From a bacterium (GTDB taxonomy: Bacteria > Bacillota > Clostridia > Oscillospirales > CAG-272), in NCBI GenBank assembly GCA_004558975.1, contig SFZB01000040.1, positions 1 through 8,897 on the forward strand: a stretch of DNA of 8,897 nucleotides, in the 5' to 3' direction. The notes under the pieces are model-generated. The model worked only from the letters and a program-made list of their open reading frames with translations, did no database searches and was not told the DNA's origin. Positions 1 to 5,021 of this stretch are shown here, piece by piece. The position numbers and the translations under genes are program-made. How positions within the stretch are numbered: position 1 is the stretch's first letter; every line of letters begins with the position of its first letter.

Positions 1-1
1 G

Positions 2-1129
2 CTTTGCCGCGGCGGCTGTGAAAACATCAATGTCGCGAGCAGCAAGGGTCTTGTGACGCACAGAAAGCCCGGTATGGACAAGTACGTGTTCGAGGCGGAT
101 TTGCCCAATCACTCCGTCGCACTCTCGATCGTGATGAAACTCCTGACCGACCCCACCTGGGGCGTTGTCTCCGACCTCTCCGAGATCGGCGCCGTCGGGC
201 ATCGGATCGTCCACGGCGGTGAGAAACTGACCGTCAATGTGGTCGGGCTCGCGGAACTGGATTACCTCCACGAGATCACTCCGATTAACCCGCTCCACGC
301 ACCTGCCGCCATCGCCGCCATCGTCGCCTGCCACGAACTGCTCCCGAATGTGAAGCACGTGGTCGTCGCCGACAGCGCGTTCTACCGCACGCTCCCGCCG
401 GAGTCCTACAGTTACGCCCTCCCCTATGAGATCGTCGAGAAGCATCATATCCGCCGCTACGGCTTCCACGGTACGTCGCATCGCTATGTGAGCGGCAAGA
501 CCGCGGAATACCTCGGGCGCGACCTGAAAGACCTGAAACTGGTGACCTGCCACCTCGGCAGCGGCTCGAGTTTCAGCGCGATCCGCGACGGCATCTGCGT
601 CGACACGACCATGGGCTTCACCCCGCAGGAGGGGATCATGATGGGGACGCGTACCGGTTCGATCGACCCGACGATCGTAACCTACCTGATGCGGGTGGAC
701 GGTTATACGCCCGAAGAAATGGACACGATCCTGACGAAGAAGTCCGGCTTCCTCGGCATGACCGGCATGGCAGACTGCCGTAAGGTCATGGAGGGCGAGG
801 CGCAGGGCGACGCACGCTGTGCCCTCGCGATGAAGGTGTTCTATCATCAGGCAAAGAAAATCATCGGCTCGCTCATCGCGGAGATGAACGGCTGTGACGC
901 GCTGGTGTTCACCGCCGGCATCGGGGAGAACGACCCCGTCGTGCGTGCGAACATCTGCCGCGACCTCGACTACCTCGGTATTGAAATCGACGAAGCGGTC
1001 AACGCGTCTCTCAAGCGCGGCACCGCCGGGGACATCACGGGCAAAAACAGCCGCGTGAAGGTACTGGTCATTCCGACCGACGAAGAATACATGATTGCCA
1101 AGGAAACCTTAGATATTGTAACGAAATAA
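2..1129 (+). CDS. ackA: Acetate kinase family protein (acetate/propionate kinase), 5' end outside window
   Basis: Cytoplasmic ASKHA-fold kinase interconverting acetate (or propionate) plus ATP with the acyl phosphate, the substrate-level ATP step of fermentation. The frame is open to the left edge, so about 375 of a usual roughly 400 residues are visible. The GTG at 53 is internal, because upstream codons already match the family's N-terminal region; the missing part holds the first phosphate-binding loop and its catalytic Asn. Visible family motifs are HRIVHGGE (200-223), PLHAP, YGFHGTSH (458-481), HLGSGSS (551-571), a MGFTP..GIMMGTR block (611-670), FTAGIGEN (905-928) and the C-terminal PTDEE with the catalytic Glu (about 1070-1084). 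Several normally constant positions differ (HLGNG to HLGSG, FDTAF to ADSAF, PLHNP to PLHAP), so this may be a specialised paralogue rather than the main Pta-partner kinase. It is the first visible gene of an operon with rhaD. The family call is very secure; the exact acyl substrate is not. Confidence 0.95.
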   Translation, partial: LCRGGCENINVASSKGLVTHRKPGMDKYVFEADLPNHSVALSIVMKLLTDPTWGVVSDLSEIGAVGHRIVHGGEKLTVNVVGLAELDYLHEITPINPLHAPAAIAAIVACHELLPNVKHVVVADSAFYRTLPPESYSYALPYEIVEKHHIRRYGFHGTSHRYVSGKTAEYLGRDLKDLKLVTCHLGSGSSFSAIRDGICVDTTMGFTPQEGIMMGTRTGSIDPTIVTYLMRVDGYTPEEMDTILTKKSGFLGMTGMADCRKVMEGEAQGDARCALAMKVFYHQAKKIIGSLIAEMNGCDALVFTAGIGENDPVVRANICRDLDYLGIEIDEAVNASLKRGTAGDITGKNSRVKVLVIPTDEEYMIAKETLDIVTK

Positions 1130-1133
1130 GGAG
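1128..1133 (+). promoter_or_regulatory. Ribosome binding site of rhaD overlapping the ackA stop codon
   Basis: AAGGAG, 9 bases before the rhaD ATG. Its first two bases are the last two of the ackA TAA stop, so termination on ackA places ribosomes at the rhaD start. This supports co-translation and fixes the rhaD start at 1143. Confidence 0.85.
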
Positions 1134-1142
1134 TCATACCAA

Positions 1143-1961
1143 ATGAAAAAGAAAGACATTTTTACGGCACCGTTCGTCCAAGAAATGGAGGACACCACCG
1201 CCAATATGTACCGTCTCGGCTGGGACGAGCGCAACGGCGGGAATATCAGTTACCTGCTCCCCGAGGAGGAGGTCGCCGAGTACCTCGATCTGCATGAGGT
1301 CATCCGTCGGATCCCGACCGGCTTCGACGCGAAGCCGCTCATCGGCAAGTATTTCATCGTGACCGGCACGGGCAAGTATTTTAAGAATGTCAAGGGGGAC
1401 CCCGAGACCAACCTCGGGATCATCCGTATCGCCGAGGACGGCACGACGGCGGAACTGCTGTGGGGTTTTGCCGACGGCGGCAGATTCACGAGTGAGCTCC
1501 CGGCACACCTGATGAGCCATATTTCCCGTCTCTCCGTCGACCCCGAGAACCGCGTCGTCATGCACTGCCACCCGACCAACCTCCTCGCCATGACCTATGT
1601 ACACCCGCTGGATACCAACGAATTTACGCACACGCTCTGGCAGATGAGCACAGAGTGCGTCGTCGTGTTCCCGGACGGGGTGGAAGTCCTGCCGTGGATG
1701 CTCTGCGGCACCAATGCAATCGGTGAAGCCACCGCCGAGTGCATGACCCGCGCGCGCAGCGTGGTTTGGGCGCTCCACGGTCTGTACGGCGCCGGCAAGA
1801 CGCTGGACGAGGCGTTCGGCCTTGTCGAGACGGTCGAGAAAGCCGCGACGATTTATATGCTGACCGCGGGTCTCAAGCGGATTAACACGATCACGGACGA
1901 CCAGATGAAGCAACTCGCCGTCCGCTTCAGCATCACGCCTCGCGCAGGGATCCTGAAGTAA
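1143..1961 (+). CDS. rhaD: Rhamnulose-1-phosphate aldolase
   Basis: Class II (zinc-dependent) aldolase of the AraD/FucA family. It splits L-rhamnulose 1-phosphate into dihydroxyacetone phosphate and L-lactaldehyde in the cytoplasm. The 272-residue product is the same size as E. coli RhaD and nearly collinear with it. The GWDERNGGN signature lies at residues 26-34. The zinc ligands are His141 and His143 (MHCHPTN) and His212 (ALHGLYG), and the catalytic glutamate is Glu118 in SELPAH. The FIVTGTGKYFKNV phosphate-site strand is at 71-83, and the ECVVVFPDGVEVLPWM block at 171-186. These features separate RhaD from the shorter FucA and AraD enzymes. The ATG at 1143 has a consensus ribosome site. 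It lies 13 bases after the acetate kinase gene, so both are on one transcript; rhamnose isomerase and kinase genes are not visible and may lie upstream. No N- or C-terminal extension resembling a microcompartment-targeting peptide is present. Confidence 0.97.
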   Translation: MKKKDIFTAPFVQEMEDTTANMYRLGWDERNGGNISYLLPEEEVAEYLDLHEVIRRIPTGFDAKPLIGKYFIVTGTGKYFKNVKGDPETNLGIIRIAEDGTTAELLWGFADGGRFTSELPAHLMSHISRLSVDPENRVVMHCHPTNLLAMTYVHPLDTNEFTHTLWQMSTECVVVFPDGVEVLPWMLCGTNAIGEATAECMTRARSVVWALHGLYGAGKTLDEAFGLVETVEKAATIYMLTAGLKRINTITDDQMKQLAVRFSITPRAGILK

Positions 1962-1994
1962 ATTCCGCATCATTCGGAGATACTGTCACCGACC

Positions 1995-2025
1995 CATGGG
2001 GGAGCCGCCCGGCGGCTCCCCCATG
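1995..2025 (+). terminator. Perfect GC-rich hairpin after rhaD, possible terminator without a U-tract
   Basis: Bases 1995-2008 pair perfectly with 2012-2025 around a 3-base loop, giving a 14-bp stem rich in G-C. It lies 34 bases after the rhaD stop. Neither side carries a run of T (AATCGTTG follows on the plus strand), so it is not a standard intrinsic terminator. It may act as an RNA 3'-end stabiliser, an attenuating pause structure, or an atypical terminator. Confidence 0.5.
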
Positions 2026-2074
2026 AATCGTTGCGGCGGGTGGCACACGAAAACAGAAACGAAAGGCGAAAACC

Positions 2075-3067
2075 ATGGCAAAAGTAGGACTGTTGCTATC
2101 CGGCGGGCTCTCGAAAGGAGCGTATCAGATCGGGGCGCTCCGGGCAATCGAAAAGTATTTCGCGCCGGAGGACTTTGCGTGTGTGAGCGCGAGTTCGGTC
2201 GGTGCGCTCAACGCGCAGAGCTTCGTGACCGGGCATACCGACGAAATGCGGAAATTCTGGGAGGGCGCCAACGCGGACAGCCCCAAGCGTAAAAGCATTG
2301 TGCGGTTCCTGCACGGGTCTTACGTCCCGGACGCGGTACACCGTATCGCCGGGCTGGGGCAGAGCAAAGTGCCTTTTTACGTGCCTCTCATGCAGTCGCG
2401 CGAGCGCACGATCTACTACGCCGACCTTTCCAAGATCCCCACGGAGCAGATGGACACCTATATTTCGGCGGCGGTCGCAGTACCTGCCGTCTATCCCGCC
2501 GTCGCGATCGACGGTGTGAAATATGCCGACGGCGGCTGGGTGGACAATATGCCGCTGTTCCCCCTGCCGCTCTGCGAGCCGGATTATGTCATCGCGCTCT
2601 ATTTTGACAAATACGATTATTTCTTTGTGAACAAGGATCTGAACCGGCGAATCATCCGTATCAATTTCCCGAACAACTCGATTCTTGCCGATTCGCTCTT
2701 CATCGACCACACGTCGGTCATGAAAATGATTGCGAGCGGAGAGGAGTATGCCGCCGAAGTGCTGGAAAAAATCATCGGTGGCGATCGCGACGACGCCGAG
2801 ACGGTGCTTGCGCGCATTGAAGAGGATCGCATAGCGCATAAAAAAGACCGCAACCGCCTGACCGCCGACCGCATGCTGAACGGGCTCGGCAGAATGACCA
2901 AGGGGCTGTGGAAACGCGCGGTATTGACGCCGAAGGCGCCGGGGGCGGATGCCGACGATCCCGATGCGGGCGAGGACGGTACCCGTGATGACGGCCCGGT
3001 GAGCAGCGCGGAGGATAGCGGTAGGCACGACCGTAAGGCGTCCGCCGATACCGAAGAAAAAGCATAA
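2075..3067 (+). CDS. Patatin-like phospholipase family protein
   Basis: Patatin-fold serine hydrolase of 330 residues with a Ser-Asp dyad, expected to cleave acyl esters of lipids. The order is: oxyanion-hole glycine loop SGGLSKGAYQIGAL (9-22), nucleophile elbow ASSVGALNA (39-47) with candidate Ser41, and Asp152 in the ADGG motif (151-154). The elbow differs from GxSxG because the first Gly is Ala39. Residues 230-285 are charged and probably helical. Residues about 288-330 form a low-complexity Asp/Glu/Ser/Ala tail that looks disordered. There is no signal peptide or membrane segment, so it is probably cytoplasmic or peripherally bound. The ATG at 2075 follows an AAAGG ribosome site at about 2062-2066. 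It lies alone between the 1995-2025 hairpin and the 3139-3170 terminator, and I see no clear promoter. Its physiological substrate is unknown; bacterial homologues of this size are generally uncharacterised. Confidence 0.92.
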   Translation: MAKVGLLLSGGLSKGAYQIGALRAIEKYFAPEDFACVSASSVGALNAQSFVTGHTDEMRKFWEGANADSPKRKSIVRFLHGSYVPDAVHRIAGLGQSKVPFYVPLMQSRERTIYYADLSKIPTEQMDTYISAAVAVPAVYPAVAIDGVKYADGGWVDNMPLFPLPLCEPDYVIALYFDKYDYFFVNKDLNRRIIRINFPNNSILADSLFIDHTSVMKMIASGEEYAAEVLEKIIGGDRDDAETVLARIEEDRIAHKKDRNRLTADRMLNGLGRMTKGLWKRAVLTPKAPGADADDPDAGEDGTRDDGPVSSAEDSGRHDRKASADTEEKA

Positions 3068-3138
3068 ATACAAGAGACAAACATCCATGGGATTCTCACA
3101 CGGAGAGGGATACCCGAACCGACGGTTTTTGTCTTATG

Positions 3139-3170
3139 AGCGCTCCCCGACCCCGGGGAGCGCTTTTTGT
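3139..3170 (+). terminator. Intrinsic terminator of the patatin-like gene
   Basis: Bases 3139-3148 (AGCGCTCCCC) pair perfectly with 3155-3164 (GGGGAGCGCT) around a 6-base loop. The right arm runs into TTTTTGTTCT. This is a classic Rho-independent terminator, 71 bases after the patatin stop, and it isolates the next gene transcriptionally. Confidence 0.9.
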
Positions 3171-3197
3171 TCTCCGTTCTAGCGGATAGGCTTCCCT

Positions 3198-3205
3198 CAT
3201 AGAAT
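3198..3205 (+). promoter_or_regulatory. Candidate sigma-E-type (sporulation mother cell) -10 element for the sipL-like gene
   Basis: CATAGAAT matches the sigma-E -10 consensus CATACAAT at 7 of 8 positions. It sits 31 bases before the preferred ATG at 3237, in the short gap after the preceding terminator, where a promoter must lie. The -35 region (around 3175-3183, CGTTCTAGC) is a poor match. The assignment therefore rests on the -10, the location and the expected sporulation role of the gene. Confidence 0.4.
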
Positions 3206-3224
3206 GGAACAAAAACGCGTGAAT

Positions 3225-3233
3225 GGGGGAAGG
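3225..3233 (+). promoter_or_regulatory. Ribosome binding site selecting the ATG at 3237
   Basis: The purine run GGGGGAAGG lies just before the ATG at 3237. The other in-frame ATG, at 3204, has no such sequence upstream and falls inside the candidate -10 element, so 3237 is preferred. Confidence 0.75.
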
Positions 3234-3236
3234 ACA

Positions 3237-4760
3237 ATGGCAAATACCTATGATACGGAACGCACCCTCGCGGGCACATATTCCTGTGAGGCGGGCGGTG
3301 AATACACCCTGCCGGACTATACGCCGGAGGTGCGGCGCGTCATTCGCGTTGACTGCGACGCGACGGTGACGGGGCAGTACGATACGCAGGATAAGACCGA
3401 GGTCGGGGGCGACGTCACCTACTGCCTGATCTACCTCGACGGCGACGGCGCGCTCTCGTCCGTGACGCTGGACGGCACGTTTTCCTGTCAGATCCCGGGT
3501 GGGGAGGATGTGCGGATGCAGGTCGTCCCGGCGGTGGACGGTGTGACCTGCCGTCTCGGCGGGCCGCGCCGGGTGACAATGAAAGCCAATATGACCCTGC
3601 GCCCGATCGCCGTCCGTTCGGAGACGCTGACGGAGGCGGAGACAGCCGATCTCGGCGAGTGCGAGATTCTGCGCCGTCCGCTCACCGTGGGGGAGACGGT
3701 TTTCTTTGAAGGCGAGGAGAACGATCTCACCGACAGTGTCAAGGCGGAGCCGGACAGTCGGCTCCTCTCCGTGTGCGGCAGGGTGCTTGTCCGCGAGGCA
3801 AAAGCGGAGGTCGGCGCCGTCCGTGTACGGGCGGATCTGTGGATGACGGCGCTCTGCGCAGACGGTTCCGGCACGCCATACACGGTGCGCGGGAAGATCC
3901 CCGTGGAGGAGACCATTTCGGAGGAGCGCCTGACGCCTGCGTTCTCCGCCATGGCGTTCGGCAGATGCTCTGCCTGTTCGGCGTCTTTTGCAAACGAGGA
4001 GGGGAGCGACCGTCTGGTCTTTGACGCCCGCGTGACCCTCTTTGGCGTCGCCGTCAATAACGAGGTCGTGACGCCCATGTGCGACGTCTATGCGCTGGAA
4101 TATCCGATCAGCGTCTCCCGCGCTCCCGTGACCGGCAGATATTATCCCGCCTGCCTGCAGGGCAACTGCACGGTGGACGGCTCGATGCCGCTTGCCGAGC
4201 TCGGACTCACCGAGGAGGCGGTACCGCTCGACGGTCGCGGGCAGGCGAGTGTTACATCGTGTACTGCCGACGGAGCGGAGGTCACGATGGAGGGCGAGAT
4301 ACGCATGTTCTGCCTGCTCGGCGTACCGGGTGACGAAAGCTACGCGGGCGCCACCTTCCGTTTCCCATGGAAAGCGCGTATGACGGCGAAAGAACCGCTC
4401 CCCGCGGGGGCGCAGGTTATGCCGCAGGTGCAGGTGGTGGGGTGCCATGTACGCTCCGACGGACAGAAACTCTCGGCGGATGCCGAACTGCAACTCTCCT
4501 GCCTCGCGACAGCGACGAACGAGATCGAGGCGGTGGACGGCATTACAGCGGACACCGAGCATCCCTTTGCGCTCCGCCGCGGCGAGATCGTCGCCGCGTA
4601 TCTTGAAGGGGGCGACTCACTCTGGAGCGTCGGGAAACGCTACCACGTCCCGCTCGGCGGGCTCGCGGACGCCAATTCCGTCCCGCGGGAAGCGCTGGAG
4701 ACACCCGACCTCGCCCAACATCTTGACGGGCTCAGTCACCTGATGCTCGAATACGATTAA
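3237..4760 (+). CDS. sipL: SipL-like SPOCS (DUF3794) and LysM domain protein
   Basis: Spore-envelope morphogenesis protein of the SipL type: repeated SPOCS (DUF3794) beta-domains followed by a C-terminal LysM domain. C. difficile SipL, of similar length (about 525 residues), anchors the coat by binding SpoIVA on the forespore surface. Here the product is 507 residues. The first SPOCS unit starts with LPDYTPEVRRVIRVD (about 25-39) and runs to about 125. A second lies around 145-280 (core 175-227) and a third around 295-430. The LysM spans about 450-500 and contains GGDSLWSVGKRYHVPLGGLA. There is no signal peptide or membrane helix, consistent with a mother-cell cytosolic protein. A start at 3204 would add 11 residues but lacks a ribosome site. 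It is monocistronic between two strong terminators. The domain architecture is certain by eye; that it is the functional SipL rather than another SPOCS paralogue is inferred from the LysM and length. Confidence 0.88.
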   Translation: MANTYDTERTLAGTYSCEAGGEYTLPDYTPEVRRVIRVDCDATVTGQYDTQDKTEVGGDVTYCLIYLDGDGALSSVTLDGTFSCQIPGGEDVRMQVVPAVDGVTCRLGGPRRVTMKANMTLRPIAVRSETLTEAETADLGECEILRRPLTVGETVFFEGEENDLTDSVKAEPDSRLLSVCGRVLVREAKAEVGAVRVRADLWMTALCADGSGTPYTVRGKIPVEETISEERLTPAFSAMAFGRCSACSASFANEEGSDRLVFDARVTLFGVAVNNEVVTPMCDVYALEYPISVSRAPVTGRYYPACLQGNCTVDGSMPLAELGLTEEAVPLDGRGQASVTSCTADGAEVTMEGEIRMFCLLGVPGDESYAGATFRFPWKARMTAKEPLPAGAQVMPQVQVVGCHVRSDGQKLSADAELQLSCLATATNEIEAVDGITADTEHPFALRRGEIVAAYLEGGDSLWSVGKRYHVPLGGLADANSVPREALETPDLAQHLDGLSHLMLEYD

Positions 4761-4790
4761 ACCCATCGAGCCGTCCCGTTCTATGCAGTC

Positions 4791-4904
4791 ATGCGTCGAG
4801 CGTCGCCGCGCGGGCAGTATGCTGAAGGGGGTATTCGTGGGATTGCTGTTCAACTGGTGATCGGAATCATTGTTGGGGTGAATTTGTATCAAAGCATTGT
4901 ATAA
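4791..4904 (+). CDS. Possible 37-residue hydrophobic small protein (or read-through extension)
   Basis: Short reading frame starting ATG CGT CGA and ending TAA, in the gap after the sipL-like gene. The predicted peptide has a basic, flexible N-terminus (MRRASPRGQ) and a hydrophobic stretch (GIAVQLVIGIIVGVNLY) long enough to cross a membrane once. It is in the same frame as the sipL-like gene, and no stop separates that gene's TAA (4758-4760) from this one. No ribosome binding site precedes the ATG, and I recognise no family. It could be a real small membrane protein, a remnant, or chance; I favour caution. Confidence 0.25.
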   Translation: MRRASPRGQYAEGGIRGIAVQLVIGIIVGVNLYQSIV

Positions 4905-4967
4905 CCGCTGCGATACGGCTCGGGAAACGTAGACGGTTGATGCAAGGAGTTTCATATTCGTCTAACG

Positions 4968-4998
4968 CAAAAACCACCCGCTCGGCGGGTGGTTTTTG
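4968..4998. terminator. Bidirectional intrinsic terminator between convergent sipL-like gene and polA
   Basis: A 14-bp perfect inverted repeat (4968-4981 with 4985-4998, loop TCG). The GC core CCACCCGC/GCGGGTGG is flanked by AAAAA on the left and TTTTT on the right. Read on either strand it gives a GC stem followed by a U-run, so it can end both the rightward sipL-like transcript and the leftward polA transcript. Confidence 0.92.
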
Positions 4999-5021
4999 TT
5001 ATGGGAATCGCGCGACGAGAA

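Noticed and set aside
1134..1973. 279-codon minus-strand frame opposite rhaD
   Set aside because: It covers rhaD almost exactly, and the plus-strand product keeps every zinc and catalytic residue.
2096..3088. 330-codon minus-strand frame opposite the patatin-like gene
   Set aside because: It mirrors the patatin gene, begins at no ribosome site and shows no domain.
3095..3125. GGTTCG...ATCC on the minus strand resembling a tRNA T-arm
   Set aside because: The flanking arms do not form a T-stem, and no acceptor, D or anticodon stem can be found around it.
3096..4562. 488-codon open frame on the minus strand opposite the SipL-like gene
   Set aside because: Its sequence is Arg/His-rich with no domain, and the plus strand has clear SPOCS and LysM motifs across the same bases.
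4905..4967. AAGGAG at 4944-4949 suggesting the start of a further gene
   Set aside because: No start codon at usable spacing opens a frame, and the bidirectional terminator follows at once.
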